A DNA stretch of 44,059 bases from Bifidobacterium breve (GCA_945863115.1 CAMAYZ010000009.1:1-44059); one strand, 5' to 3'; counted from the stretch's first letter, positions 27,350-36,567 are shown. Numbers and translations: made by a program. Notes: a model not told the origin generated them from the sequence alone.

Positions 27350-27642
27350 AGGCTTGCGGCAATAGTCGAAAGCACTCCAGAGAGAAGTTGGGCTCCGAGG
27401 AAAATTACAATGAATGAAAGATCGAGTGCCACTGGGCCTAACCGAAGTGGTGGAATAAAACGACGAACAAAGTTAACAACTGGATCAGTAATTGCATAAA
27501 TAAATTCCGCAATCCCTAAAACGATTCCTTTAGGGCGCCATGATGGTTTAAAAATTCTGACGTAGTCCAAGATTAATCTGCCCACCAAAGCTAAAATGAA
27601 AATATTTAGCGCAGTGTCCAGCAAGTCAAATAGAAGACTCAC
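27346..27642 (-). CDS. YggT/YlmG-family membrane protein
   Basis: 98 aa with two hydrophobic segments (about residues 5-25 and 70-95) around a cytoplasmic loop containing ITDPVVNFVRRFIPPLRLG, the YggT signature. YlmG/YggT proteins are encoded beside sepF in Gram-positive division clusters and are linked to septation or osmotic tolerance, though the mechanism is unknown. It lies 7 nt downstream of sepF and is the last gene of the dcw unit here. In many actinobacteria divIVA would come next, but here the convergent ileS follows with a 4-bp overlap. Confidence 0.92.
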   Translation of the reverse strand: MSLLFDLLDTALNIFILALVGRLILDYVRIFKPSWRPKGIVLGIAEFIYAITDPVVNFVRRFIPPLRLGPVALDLSFIVIFLGAQLLSGVLSTIAASL

Positions 27643-27649
27643 TTATGAA

Positions 27650-28135
27650 TCAACTCTGGTTGAAGAAACTAGCCTGTGCGGCCGCAGTCTTATCTTCGTT
27701 ACTAACTTTTACATTTGGCGGTGTCAGTAGAAATACTTTTGAAGTTACTCTTTCGATGCTGCCATAATGCCCGAAGACTAAACCTGAAGCAAAGTCAATC
27801 ATGCGCTTGCGTTCTGATTCTTCCATGTCACTTAAGTTCATGATTACTGGTTGACCAAGCCGATAGTGCTCGCCGATTCCACGAACATCGCTATACATAC
27901 GTGGATGCAAAGTAACAATGTGATCGACAACTACATTTGGTTGCGCAACTGGTGTAACTGCGCGAGTTGGCGCGCTACGAAGATAAGTTGGGCTTTCAGT
28001 TTCTACCGGTGCTGCAGGTCGCAATGGTCGACTGAAACGTGATTCGCTCTGTGTTGCTACTGGAGTTGATTGATCAAATTCTTCATCATCAACTAGTCCA
28101 AGAAAGTTCGCTGCTTTTCTAAATGCGTTAGCCAT
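27650..28135 (-). CDS. sepF: Cell division protein SepF
   Basis: 161 aa. SepF links the FtsZ ring to the membrane and is the main FtsZ anchor in actinobacteria, which lack FtsA and ZipA. The N-terminus MANAFRKAANFLGLVDDEEF is the short amphipathic membrane-binding helix and acidic turn. A variable Pro/Ala-rich linker (about 21-70) follows. The conserved SepF domain (about 75-150) includes LHPRMYSDVRGIGEHYR, VIMNLSDMEESERKRMIDFASG and VFLLTPPNVKVS. Its place two genes downstream of pgeF-yggS and before yggT is classical. No ftsA occurs in this cluster, consistent with SepF as anchor. Confidence 0.97.
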   Translation of the reverse strand: MANAFRKAANFLGLVDDEEFDQSTPVATQSESRFSRPLRPAAPVETESPTYLRSAPTRAVTPVAQPNVVVDHIVTLHPRMYSDVRGIGEHYRLGQPVIMNLSDMEESERKRMIDFASGLVFGHYGSIERVTSKVFLLTPPNVKVSNEDKTAAAQASFFNQS

Positions 28136-28156
28136 GGGATAAGCGTAAGTTAAGGA

Positions 28157-28825
28157 CTAGCGAACCCCGAGTATTTGGCTCCCAATGCGAATATGTGTCG
28201 CACCCTCGGAAATAGCAGCCTCGAAGTCATTACTCATTCCCGCCGAAATCTCGTGGGCTTTTGGCTGCATTTTTACAACCCGATCTGAGAGCGCCTTCAA
28301 TCTCTGGAATGCAATCACCGGCTCTACATCTAGCGGTGCCACCGCCATCAGCCCGCGAATCTTTAGGTTGGGAAAAGTTGAAATCTCCTCGAGAAATTCT
28401 GGGATCAAATCAGGCAGAACTCCCCCACGATTTGGCTGATTATCTAGTGATACTTGAATAAAAATGTCCTTTGATGTGACTAGCGAATTCAATTTACTTG
28501 CATGAGCAATATCATCAATCGAATGTAAAACATCTGCCCAATTAGCAATTGACTTCAATTTATTGCTCTGGATTTGTCCTTGAAAATGCCACCGGCAATC
28601 ATCTGGCAGTTCTGTGGATTTTGCCGATGCTTCTTGATCACGATTTTCGCCAAAATCCCGGACCCCTAACTCATAAAGAATTTGAGCATCGCTGGCTGGG
28701 AAAGTTTTTGTCACAACTATTAACGTGATTTCTTCCGCGCTTCTACCTGCATTCTGCGCAGCAACGCTTATCCGCGATTTGATGGCATTTAAGTTCTCGC
28801 TAAGTTCTTCTCTGCGGTTACTCAT
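28157..28825 (-). CDS. YggS-family PLP homeostasis protein
   Basis: 222 aa single-domain alanine-racemase-like TIM barrel that binds pyridoxal phosphate without known catalytic activity and keeps vitamin B6 and amino acid pools balanced (YggS/PLPBP/YlmE). The PLP lysine is K40 in ITLIVVTKTFP. Other blocks are RDFGENRDQEA, WHFQGQIQSNKL, and GMSNDFEAAISEGATHIRIG near the C-terminus. Its start overlaps the pgeF stop by 4 nt (ATGA). It lies in the usual ftsZ-ylmD-ylmE-sepF order of Gram-positive bacteria. Confidence 0.96.
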   Translation of the reverse strand: MSNRREELSENLNAIKSRISVAAQNAGRSAEEITLIVVTKTFPASDAQILYELGVRDFGENRDQEASAKSTELPDDCRWHFQGQIQSNKLKSIANWADVLHSIDDIAHASKLNSLVTSKDIFIQVSLDNQPNRGGVLPDLIPEFLEEISTFPNLKIRGLMAVAPLDVEPVIAFQRLKALSDRVVKMQPKAHEISAGMSNDFEAAISEGATHIRIGSQILGVR

Positions 28826-29487
28826 AAAACGATTACCCCCGCGCTTCGACCTGAGATTCCATCTCTCCGGTATGAGAAGTAATTTAGGTCATGGGCTGTG
28901 CAGATTCCAAGATCAGTTACCGAAACGCTCTGTGAAAGTAATTGGCCAGCGGCTGCTTTCTTTAAGTCGAGGCAATGTGACTCTGGCGTTGTGGCAAGGT
29001 TCGGATTAATCTCAATTGCATCCGAATACATCTGAATATCGACTTCGTAGCAACCGCCACAAATCGCTGGTCCGATAGTTGCGCTTAGTTCGCTGCCACC
29101 CAACTCTCGCATTTTGGTAATTGTCCGCTCAATAATTCCATTCAATATTCCTTTACGACCGGCATGAATAGCTCCGACAATATTTTCGCCTTTAACTAAT
29201 ATCGGTAAGCAATCAGCGCTGAGAACGGCAAGCGGTAAACCGGGTTTGCGAGTGATCAGAGCATCGGCCGTAACCGGTGCTATCGAATCTTCAACAACTT
29301 CAACGACATCATTCCCGTGAACTTGATTCATAAATCTCGGTTCCATCCGGCTCAACATGTTCTGAAGGATTCTGCGATTGTTCGCAACTGCTATTGATTC
29401 ATCCCCGACATGATCACCAAGATTTAGAAAGCTATATTTACCGGTTGAAGTGCCGCCATGACGCGCAGTAAATAACATTTGCGCCAT
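28822..29487 (-). CDS. pgeF: Peptidoglycan editing factor PgeF (YfiH/YlmD laccase-domain protein)
   Basis: 221 aa of the multicopper-polyphenol-oxidase-like fold. In E. coli it removes UDP-MurNAc-L-Ser errors from the peptidoglycan precursor pool, and relatives also act on purine nucleosides. The metal-site residues are present: H57 in MNQVHGND, C93 in SADCLPILV and H108 in GAIHAGRKG. GPAICGGCYEVD and the C-terminal RRDGISGRSAGVIVL are also conserved. It lies 26 nt after ftsZ and overlaps yggS. The location next to the mur genes fits a role in quality control of muropeptides. Confidence 0.95.
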   Translation of the reverse strand: MAQMLFTARHGGTSTGKYSFLNLGDHVGDESIAVANNRRILQNMLSRMEPRFMNQVHGNDVVEVVEDSIAPVTADALITRKPGLPLAVLSADCLPILVKGENIVGAIHAGRKGILNGIIERTITKMRELGGSELSATIGPAICGGCYEVDIQMYSDAIEINPNLATTPESHCLDLKKAAAGQLLSQSVSVTDLGICTAHDLNYFSYRRDGISGRSAGVIVL

Positions 29488-29513
29488 TATTACTTTTACC
29501 TAAAGTTGGGAAA

Positions 29514-30662
29514 TTACTTCATGAAATCTGGGATATCGATATCGTCTTCAGATACCAAATCTTCGAAAGTAATTCGCTTACGCGGACTGTTTCCAGTAGA
29601 TATCGAAACTGTCGGAACATCCAGAGCGACTGCCAATGGATCATTGGATGCGATTGGGTCTGCGTTACCTGAAAGTGAAGCTGCATCAATAACAGGAACC
29701 GAAACTCGCTTTGGTAAGCCACCATCAAAGCCAGCTGCAATAACAGTTACGCGAACTTCATCACCCAATGCATCATCAATGACAGTTCCAAAAATAATGT
29801 TGGCATCTGGATGCGCAGACTGCGCAACAAGTTCAGCCGCTTCACTTAACTCAAATAGACCGATATCTGAACCACCAGCAATTGATAGAAGGACACCATG
29901 TGCTCCATCAATTGATGCTTCAAGAAGTGGACTTGAAATTGCTAGTTCAGCCGCGCGAGTTGCGCGAGCCTCTCCCCTTGCAGAACCAATTCCCATCAGA
30001 GCAGAACCAGCGCCCGACATAACACTCTTCACATCTGCGAAGTCCAAGTTAATTAGCCCAGGAGTTGTGATCAAATCTGTGATTCCTTGAACGCCAGATA
30101 GCAGAACTTGATCTGCACTGCGGAATGCTTCTAGCTGACTAATTGAGCGATCAGAAATTGCAAGCAAGCGATCATTTGGAATAACAATTAAGGTATCAAC
30201 TTCTTCGCGCAAAAGTGCAATGCCTTCATCTGCTTGTGCAGTGCGACGCTTTCCTTCGAAAGTAAATGGCTTAGTAACTACGCCAACTGTTAGTGCACCT
30301 AAATCTTTTGCAATCTTTGCAACTATTGGAGCGCCACCAGTTCCAGTGCCACCACCTTCACCAGCTGTTACGAAAACCATATCTGCGCCACGTAACATCT
30401 CTTCAATTTCTTCTGTGTGATCAAGTGCGGCTTGTCTTCCAATTTCAGGAGCAGCACCTGCACCAAGTCCGCGAGTTAATTTTCTTCCGATATCTAATTT
30501 CACATGAGCATCACTCATTATTAATTGTTGTGAATCAGTATTGATTGCAATGAACTCAACACCTTTGAGTCCTGCTTCAATCATTCGGTTGATTGCATTA
30601 ACACCGCCGCCACCAACACCGACAACTTTGATGACTGCTAAATAATTCTGTGGTGTAGCCAC
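29514..30662 (-). CDS. ftsZ: Cell division GTPase FtsZ
   Basis: 382 aa tubulin homologue that forms the division ring. [16 protein letters not shown] is near residues 17-32. The tubulin signature GGGTGTGG is at residues 103-110. [22 protein letters not shown] (about 205-226) is the T7 loop with the catalytic Asp. After a variable linker the conserved C-terminal peptide DIDIPDFMK closes the protein; it should bind SepF and possibly FtsW. The start is GTG at 30662 with AGGCGG upstream. It has a 155-bp leader region with its own candidate promoter and a hairpin, unlike the tightly packed genes before it, which suggests separate control. Confidence 0.98.
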   Translation of the reverse strand: MATPQNYLAVIKVVGVGGGGVNAINRMIEAGLKGVEFIAINTDSQQLIMSDAHVKLDIGRKLTRGLGAGAAPEIGRQAALDHTEEIEEMLRGADMVFVTAGEGGGTGTGGAPIVAKIAKDLGALTVGVVTKPFTFEGKRRTAQADEGIALLREEVDTLIVIPNDRLLAISDRSISQLEAFRSADQVLLSGVQGITDLITTPGLINLDFADVKSVMSGAGSALMGIGSARGEARATRAAELAISSPLLEASIDGAHGVLLSIAGGSDIGLFELSEAAELVAQSAHPDANIIFGTVIDDALGDEVRVTVIAAGFDGGLPKRVSVPVIDAASLSGNADPIASNDPLAVALDVPTVSISTGNSPRKRITFEDLVSEDDIDIPDFMK

Positions 30663-30683
30663 AATCCGCCTCTTTCTAAACCC

Positions 30684-30704
30684 TAAATCTCTACTTGAGA
30701 TTTA
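30684..30704 (-). repeat. Perfect 8-bp hairpin in the ftsZ leader
   Basis: TAAATCTC (30684-30691) and GAGATTTA (30697-30704) form a perfect inverted repeat around a 5-nt loop. It lies 21 nt upstream of the ftsZ start codon and downstream of the candidate promoter, so it would sit in the 5' leader. There is no U-tract after it, so it is not a standard terminator. Confidence 0.6.
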
Positions 30705-30725
30705 CGTGATGCTTACTAAGTGGTA

Positions 30726-30754
30726 AAACTATGCGTGTTGGCACTCTCAAGCAA
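30726..30754 (-). promoter_or_regulatory. Candidate ftsZ promoter
   Basis: On the minus strand TTGCTT (30754-30749) and TAGTTT (30731-30726) are separated by 17 nt, a good match to the main sigma-factor pattern. Predicted transcription would begin near 30719 and give a leader of roughly 57 nt containing the 8-bp hairpin. This is the largest gap in the cluster after mraZ-rsmH (139 bp), if mraZ is excluded. Confidence 0.55.
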
Positions 30755-30817
30755 CGACCGACACGAAATAAAAAGTGCGAATATCTAGCGAGAAATTTTC
30801 TGCATTTTGGAAATTTA

Positions 30818-31540
30818 TTATTTAACTATTGGCGCATTCGCGACGGTTAAATCAACGAAGCTAATTTTCTTATTCTCTGGAAGGTTCAACAAACCCTTTA
30901 AAACATTGCTTTTAACCACGATTTCTTCCGGCGAATTGCTCTCTCCCCAATTGATCCGTAAGGCCGGTTTGCGCAAATCTGTGACCATGATTATTTCGTC
31001 CTTTTTTGTGATCTCTAAATTCTTCAGTCCTGAAATTACATAGGCTGGCAAACTCGCGACAAAGCCGGCAACAATTCTTCGATGCGCCCTCAGATTGCCA
31101 TCATTGCCGACCAGAGAAATTGTGGCCAAATTAGTGAAGTTCTGGGGACTGGAAAAATCACGGCCATCACTTGCTAAATATCTTGGCTGTGTCTGTGCGG
31201 CACCTTCAATTTTGAAAATCGCTACTGGAATTCTTGGCACTACCGAAACTGTTACTTGTCGGCTCCACCAATTTCTTGAAACCTTTGCGGATTTGATCCA
31301 TTCTAAATCCGTAACCAAGTTCTCTTCATGCTTTGGATTTATTCTGGCAAGTGGCTCATTTAGAATTATCTTGGATTCGCCCGCAATGAGCTGGGAAGTT
31401 ATAAAATTACTTTGATTGGTCCCCTTAACTACAACTGATTGAATCGTTATTAATGAGGACCAACCCAATACATAGACGAGCCCCGCCAGAATCGATATTG
31501 CAATCAGCGAACTACTTAAGGGCTTAAACCTAATTCGCAA
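30818..31540 (-). CDS. ftsQ: Cell division protein FtsQ
   Basis: 240 aa bitopic protein that links early and late division proteins with FtsL and FtsB. A short basic cytoplasmic start (MRIRFKPL) precedes one membrane helix (about residues 10-29). The POTRA domain follows (about 34-100: ITIQSVVVKGTNQSNFITSQLI and WIKSAKVSRNWWSRQVTVSVVPRIPVAIF) and then the beta domain (about 110-235). It overlaps murC by 11 nt and is followed by a 155-bp gap before ftsZ. FtsQ is poorly conserved, so context (murC before, ftsZ after) supports the assignment. Confidence 0.95.
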   Translation of the reverse strand: MRIRFKPLSSSLIAISILAGLVYVLGWSSLITIQSVVVKGTNQSNFITSQLIAGESKIILNEPLARINPKHEENLVTDLEWIKSAKVSRNWWSRQVTVSVVPRIPVAIFKIEGAAQTQPRYLASDGRDFSSPQNFTNLATISLVGNDGNLRAHRRIVAGFVASLPAYVISGLKNLEITKKDEIIMVTDLRKPALRINWGESNSPEEIVVKSNVLKGLLNLPENKKISFVDLTVANAPIVK

Positions 31541-32918
31541 TTTTTTCCTCGAGCGTCTGCAGAATTAATGGAACCAGTAAATTTACATCGCCTGCACCTA
31601 AGGTAATTATCAGATCGCCCGCTTTTGCTTCGGAGACCGCGAAAGCGACAACATCAATCATTGATGGTTCAAAAGTTACGCTTTCCGACTTCATTGCATT
31701 TGCAATCAGAATCGAAGATACACCGGGCATCGCAGCCTCACTCGCTGCATAAATCTCCAATAAATAAGTGTGATCAGCTAGCTCTAGAACTTCGGCGAAT
31801 TGCTCGACGAACATTGCGGTTCGGGAATATCTGTGAGGTTGAAAGATTGCAATCACGCGCCCTGAACCCGCGAATCTCTTTGCGGTTTCCAAAGTTACTC
31901 TCACCTCTGTTGGGTGGTGTCCATAATCATCAATAACGGTCACGCCACTGACAGTTCCTCGGTTTTCAAATCTACGTTTAGCGCCACTAAATTTATTTAG
32001 ACCGACCAATAAATCTGCTACTGGAGCACCTAATTTGATAGCCGTTGCCAATGCGGCCGTGGCATTTTCAACATTGTGGTTACCTGGAATAGTTAAAGAA
32101 ATCTCACCCAGAACTTTTCCTAACTTGGTAATTCGCGCATGGCTTTCTGTCGGCTGAAGTGAGACATGTGAGATTGAATAGTCGGCACTCTCGCCATATG
32201 TAATTATCTCGATATCGCGCCTCTCGATTTGAGAGAGCAAATGCGCCACTCCTGGACTATCAATACCAGCAACAAGGAAACCACCTGGTTGGATTGAATT
32301 CACGAAATCAACGAAAATTTTATTTACAGATTCGATATCCGGGAAGTTATCTACGTGGTCCAACTCTATATTTGTAACTATCGCACCAAATGGTTTGTAG
32401 GCCAGAAATGAGCCATCTGATTCATCTGCTTCCGCAATGAAAATCTCACCTGAACCCCAGTGCGCATTTGTTCCACCCCGATTTATCATTCCTCCAATAG
32501 CAAAAGATGGATCTAAACCTGCTTGCTGCAAAGCGACGGTCAGCATTGAAGTCGTTGTAGTTTTTCCATGAGTTCCCGCGACAGCCACTGATTTAGATTC
32601 AGACATAAGAAGCGCAAGTGCTTGTGCCCGAGTCAAGATAACTAAAGCTTTAGCATTCGCAGCAATAATCTCTGGATTGCTTTGATCTATCGCACTTGAT
32701 ACCACCAAAATATCTGCATCGCCAATATTACTTGCAGCATGCCCAATAAATACTTGTGCTCCTAAAGTTTTTAATCCAGATAGAACTGAGGAATCTTTGG
32801 CATCAGAACCAGAAATATTTATACCCTTGGCCAACATAATTCTTGCAATGCCGCTCATTCCAGCACCGCCAAGACCAATAAAGTGAATACGTTTCTCAGC
32901 GAGCTCGGCGAGTTTCAT
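31530..32918 (-). CDS. murC: UDP-N-acetylmuramate--L-alanine ligase
   Basis: 462 aa ATP-dependent Mur ligase that adds L-Ala to UDP-MurNAc, the first peptide step in wall precursor synthesis. The N-terminal Rossmann-like domain has IHFIGLGGAGMSGIARIML. The ATP-binding loop is VAGTHGKTTTTSM (residues 114-126). EADESDGSFL, NIELDHVDNF and the C-terminal ligase motif DDYGHHPTEV are also present. It lies 3 nt downstream of murG and overlaps ftsQ by 11 nt. Confidence 0.98.
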   Translation of the reverse strand: MKLAELAEKRIHFIGLGGAGMSGIARIMLAKGINISGSDAKDSSVLSGLKTLGAQVFIGHAASNIGDADILVVSSAIDQSNPEIIAANAKALVILTRAQALALLMSESKSVAVAGTHGKTTTTSMLTVALQQAGLDPSFAIGGMINRGGTNAHWGSGEIFIAEADESDGSFLAYKPFGAIVTNIELDHVDNFPDIESVNKIFVDFVNSIQPGGFLVAGIDSPGVAHLLSQIERRDIEIITYGESADYSISHVSLQPTESHARITKLGKVLGEISLTIPGNHNVENATAALATAIKLGAPVADLLVGLNKFSGAKRRFENRGTVSGVTVIDDYGHHPTEVRVTLETAKRFAGSGRVIAIFQPHRYSRTAMFVEQFAEVLELADHTYLLEIYAASEAAMPGVSSILIANAMKSESVTFEPSMIDVVAFAVSEAKAGDLIITLGAGDVNLLVPLILQTLEEKIAN

Positions 32919-32921
32919 CGT

Positions 32922-34013
32922 TTACTTTCCGGACACTTTCTCAAGGATGCTTCTTCCGATTACTTCGGCAGCGCGTGGCTTTGAGCCTTGCGTCCTCTTG
33001 ATATTCCAGTTATCCGCTGCCAGTGCTAATGAATCGATGTTTGCCAGCAACCATTCTCCAGTGAAATCCGAGTTCAGGCAGATTTTCGCGGCTCCCTTAT
33101 CAACTAAATCTTTGGCATTGGCGATCTGTTCACCGTTGCCAATTGGCAGCGGCACGATTAAAGCGTATGAGTTAGCGGCATCAAGTTCGGCGCAAGTTAC
33201 TGCGCCTCCTCTGGAAATTACCAAATCACTTGCGATATACATATCGGCCATATTAGTAATGTACGAGAGCGGCGCATATCCTGGAACTGATTTTGGCAAT
33301 TCATTATTTTGCCCAACGCCATGAATCACATTGAATCCACGGTTTATGAGTTCAGGAAGCGCTAAAGACACTGCGCTGTTTAGGGATTGCGCGCCAAGGG
33401 AACCACCGAAAATGAAAATTGTGCGATTGCTTCGATCTAGTCCTAACTCACGATAGGTGGCATCCCACTTCGCTGAACGTTCGGATTTACTTAATTTTGA
33501 AATTGAGAATATCTCTTCTCGAATTGGCATTCCGGCCAACTCTGCTGAACTCCACTTTTGACCAAACTTGGTAGTGCTTGCGAATGCGATAAATGTTTTC
33601 TTAGCAAATCCAACACCTAGTTTGTTTGCCAAACCTGGGATTGCGTTAGCTTCATGAATAAACACCGGAATACGTTGCAACCTGGCAGCGATATAGCAAG
33701 GAGCGCTCACATATCCACCAAATCCAATTATTAAGTCAGCAGTTCTAACAATTCTTAGGGCTTGGAAAATTGAGTATAAAAATCGATACGGCCAAAGTAG
33801 CGAAGAAATATTGAATTTTCTCGGTAATGGCGATTTCGTAATCAAATGAAGTTTGAGTCCGGCAGCAGGAACTAGGTCGTTTTCAATACCACTTTTTGTC
33901 CCGACAAATTCGCACGAGATATTTTCACTGTTTGTAAGCAGCCAATCTGCAACTGCAAGCGCTGGTTCCACATGTCCAGCAGTCCCACCACCAACCAGAA
34001 TAATTCGCTGCAT
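32922..34013 (-). CDS. murG: UDP-GlcNAc:lipid I GlcNAc transferase
   Basis: 363 aa from the ATG at 34013. This GT28 glycosyltransferase attaches GlcNAc to lipid I to make lipid II at the inner face of the membrane. The glycine-rich G-loop IILVGGGTAGHVEPALAVAD is at about residues 3-22. GFGGYVSAP is near 100 and IFGGSLGAQSLN near 200. The UDP-GlcNAc pocket SRGGAVTCAELDA is near 270-282. An upstream start at 34100 is in frame but would overlap ftsW by 88 nt and add a sequence with no family match. The ATG at 34013 makes a TAATG junction with ftsW and starts directly before the conserved domain. Confidence 0.97.
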   Translation of the reverse strand: MQRIILVGGGTAGHVEPALAVADWLLTNSENISCEFVGTKSGIENDLVPAAGLKLHLITKSPLPRKFNISSLLWPYRFLYSIFQALRIVRTADLIIGFGGYVSAPCYIAARLQRIPVFIHEANAIPGLANKLGVGFAKKTFIAFASTTKFGQKWSSAELAGMPIREEIFSISKLSKSERSAKWDATYRELGLDRSNRTIFIFGGSLGAQSLNSAVSLALPELINRGFNVIHGVGQNNELPKSVPGYAPLSYITNMADMYIASDLVISRGGAVTCAELDAANSYALIVPLPIGNGEQIANAKDLVDKGAAKICLNSDFTGEWLLANIDSLALAADNWNIKRTQGSKPRAAEVIGRSILEKVSGK

Positions 34014-35197
34014 TATTTCGCCGTCTTGCGAGCTAATTGCGCCGCTTTGAAATCTGGCTCTCGGCGTGCAACATTTAAAACAAAGGCGATTGCTAAACAA
34101 TTAGCTACCAAAGAAGATCCACCGTATGAGATGAATGGCAAGGTAACTCCGATAACTGGAATGATTCCAACAACTGTCATTAAGTTAACTAGGACTTGCA
34201 GAATGATCCAGCAACCAATGCCGGTTACTACATACTTTTGAAAGAGATCCTTAGTATTTATTGCAACTCTGAAGATCGCATATATCAAAGTTGCGAAGAG
34301 GAACACGACAGTTAGCGTGCCCAACAAACCAAGCTCTTCACCGATTACCGAGAAGATAAAGTCAGTATGGGCTTCGGCCAAATTCGCCCACTTCTGTTTG
34401 CTCGCACCAATTCCAACTCCGAAGAGTCCCCCACTAGCCAAACTCATAAGGCTATGCGCTGGTTGCCAACCGGCCATCTTGTAAACCTCAGGTGCAAAAG
34501 GATCGATGACCGCGCTAAATCTACGAAGCCGTGCTGGATTAGTTATCGCAAGAGCAAGGCCACCTACGGAAAATACTGCAGATATAGATAAGAGAACTTT
34601 CAAATCAATACCTGAAATAAATAACATTCCAAAGACAATTCCAGCGACAATTATTGCCGTTCCTAAATCTCGCCCAAGTAAAATTAGAAATAGAAATCCG
34701 ACGGTCCCAATAGAAACCATCCCTATTGCATTTGACTGCAACCCTTTTGCTTTACGTTCTAAGTGTTTACGCAGTTGAAGTGCACAATAAAGAATTAAGG
34801 CTAGCTTGGCGAATTCACTTGGTTGCAGAGTGAATGGTCCGAGCGGAATCCAATTTCGGTTTCCGTTGATATTCTGCCCAAAAATAATTGGCAAAATTAG
34901 TGCAACCGCACCAATTGGTAGCGCGAGCCGAGCCAGACTCTCCCAATGTTCCAGCTTCATACGCATTGCAATAAACGAGATAAGAATTCCGGCTGCTAGA
35001 AAAAGTAGTTGCTTGAGGAAAATCGCGAAAGTGTTTCCACTCTCAGAAAGGGAAGTTACCGAAGAAGCTGATAGCACCATAACAAGACCAAGACCGGCTA
35101 GCGCACCTGTGCTACCTAGGATTAACAGATAAGAAGCAGTGGGTTTGGATAGAAAATTTGCATAGGCCTGACCACGAACATGTAAACGTTTTTTCAT
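34013..35197 (-). CDS. ftsW: Septal peptidoglycan glycosyltransferase FtsW (SEDS family)
   Basis: 394 aa with about ten membrane helices. SEDS proteins polymerise lipid II into glycan strands together with a class B PBP, here probably FtsI from the same operon. Characteristic segments are GNRNWIPLGPFTLQPSEFAKLALILY, split around residue 115-140, and GRDLGTAIIVAGI near 180. The extracellular AHTDFIFSVIGEELGLLGT lies near 285, and VIPVIGVTLPFISYGGSS near 345-362. Basic ends flank the membrane core. Its ATG overlaps the murD stop (ATGA), and its stop overlaps the murG start. Confidence 0.97.
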   Translation of the reverse strand: MKKRLHVRGQAYANFLSKPTASYLLILGSTGALAGLGLVMVLSASSVTSLSESGNTFAIFLKQLLFLAAGILISFIAMRMKLEHWESLARLALPIGAVALILPIIFGQNINGNRNWIPLGPFTLQPSEFAKLALILYCALQLRKHLERKAKGLQSNAIGMVSIGTVGFLFLILLGRDLGTAIIVAGIVFGMLFISGIDLKVLLSISAVFSVGGLALAITNPARLRRFSAVIDPFAPEVYKMAGWQPAHSLMSLASGGLFGVGIGASKQKWANLAEAHTDFIFSVIGEELGLLGTLTVVFLFATLIYAIFRVAINTKDLFQKYVVTGIGCWIILQVLVNLMTVVGIIPVIGVTLPFISYGGSSLVANCLAIAFVLNVARREPDFKAAQLARKTAK

Positions 35198-36567
35198 TTC
35201 GCCACCAAATTAGCTACTGATTGCGCGAAGAGATCTCCGCGATGAGAATATGAAGTGAATTGATCCATAGATGCGCATGCAGGTGCGAGCAAGACGGTAT
35301 CCCCTAACGTTGCAATGTCCTTAGCGCATGTAACTACCTGATCCATTAAGTCATCTGGACTATTGCTCTTTGCGATTCGAAATATTTTTACTTCAGGTGC
35401 AAATTTCTCTAAAGCCGAAGCAATCTCTTCGCCATCTTTCCCGATAATAATTGCGGACTTAATTCGTGAAGCAGTACGGCGAACTAGATCATCCATTTTT
35501 GCGCCCTTGGCCAATCCGCCAGCAATCCAAATATTCGAAAGATGGGAAAGCAGTGCAGCCGTGGCAGCATGTGGGTTTGTAGCTTTGGAGTCGTTAACCC
35601 AAGTGATTCCATCCTTAGATAGAACTGTTTGTAGGCGATGCTTATCTAGTTCGAAGTTTGCAATACCTGATTTAACTTGTGGGTGTGGAATTCCAATTGC
35701 TAGAGCCAATCCCGCCGCGGCCATTGCATTTGAGACATTGTGTGGAACGGCAGGCTTCACGTCAGTTAATTCTGCGATAACTTCTGCTGATTCCGGTGAG
35801 GCAACAAAAGCTCGGTCAATCAGAAGCTCTTCAACAACTCCAATTTCACCGGCTTGCGGTGTATCAAATCCAAAGAAAACTTTACGCCCGCTCCAACTAG
35901 CGGCTCTCAAAATTATTTCTGGATCATTAAGGTTCAGAAGGGCGGTCTTGGTCTGAGTCAGGAGCTTCATTTTCGCATTCGCATACTCTTCGAAACTTCC
36001 ATGCCAATCGATATGGTCCTGCGCGACATTTAGAATTGCCACAGCTTCATATTCTGGTAGCGAACTCCAACTAATCTGAAATGACGAGAGTTCAAGGGCC
36101 AGAACATCAAATCTCTTCGAACTTGTAACAGCCTCAACCGCTGTTGTTCCAACATTTCCGCAGGCAATTCCTGAAACTCCAGCGGCTATCAAGATTGATT
36201 CAAGCATTTGAATTGTTGTGGTTTTACCATTTGTTCCGGTAACAGCTAGCCAAGTCTGGTTCGGATTGATTTCAGACTTAAGGGTCCAAGCGAAATCTAA
36301 TTCACTAATAACCTCAACACCGCTAGCTTGCAAATTCTGTATTACTAAATGATCTACGCGCCATCCTGGCGAAACTATCGCCAAGTCATAAACTGCAAAA
36401 TCGCTTATATCAGTGAGAATTTCTAGCCCTTGCGCAGAAGCTGATTTTTCATCGAAAACCGCAAACTCAACCCCGAGGGTATTTAAATAATTCGCAAGAG
36501 ATTTTCCCGTTGTTCCGCCACCTACGATTAAAATAATTTTACTTTTAAGTTCTTCAATGTAAGACAT
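35194..36567 (-). CDS. murD: UDP-N-acetylmuramoylalanine--D-glutamate ligase
   Basis: 457 aa from ATG 36567. It adds D-Glu to UDP-MurNAc-L-Ala. IILIVGGGTTGKSLANYL marks the N-terminal nucleotide-sugar domain. The ATP loop is in LAVTGTNGKTTTIQM near residue 110-125, and later blocks include ILNVAQDHIDWHG and TWVNDSKATNPHAA. An in-frame ATG at 36585 would add six residues. The 36567 start shares a base with the mraY stop (TAATG), the junction style used throughout this cluster, so I prefer it. The C-terminus overlaps ftsW by 4 nt. Confidence 0.97.
   Translation of the reverse strand: MSYIEELKSKIILIVGGGTTGKSLANYLNTLGVEFAVFDEKSASAQGLEILTDISDFAVYDLAIVSPGWRVDHLVIQNLQASGVEVISELDFAWTLKSEINPNQTWLAVTGTNGKTTTIQMLESILIAAGVSGIACGNVGTTAVEAVTSSKRFDVLALELSSFQISWSSLPEYEAVAILNVAQDHIDWHGSFEEYANAKMKLLTQTKTALLNLNDPEIILRAASWSGRKVFFGFDTPQAGEIGVVEELLIDRAFVASPESAEVIAELTDVKPAVPHNVSNAMAAAGLALAIGIPHPQVKSGIANFELDKHRLQTVLSKDGITWVNDSKATNPHAATAALLSHLSNIWIAGGLAKGAKMDDLVRRTASRIKSAIIIGKDGEEIASALEKFAPEVKIFRIAKSNSPDDLMDQVVTCAKDIATLGDTVLLAPACASMDQFTSYSHRGDLFAQSVANLVAK

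Noticed and set aside
30684-30704. Intrinsic terminator between ftsQ and ftsZ
   Set aside because: The stem is AT-rich with no U-tract after it on either strand, and it lies downstream of a plausible ftsZ promoter.
34014-34100. N-terminal extension of MurG from an upstream start at 34100
   Set aside because: It would overlap ftsW by 88 nt and has no family similarity; the ATG at 34013 forms a TAATG junction and starts at the conserved domain.
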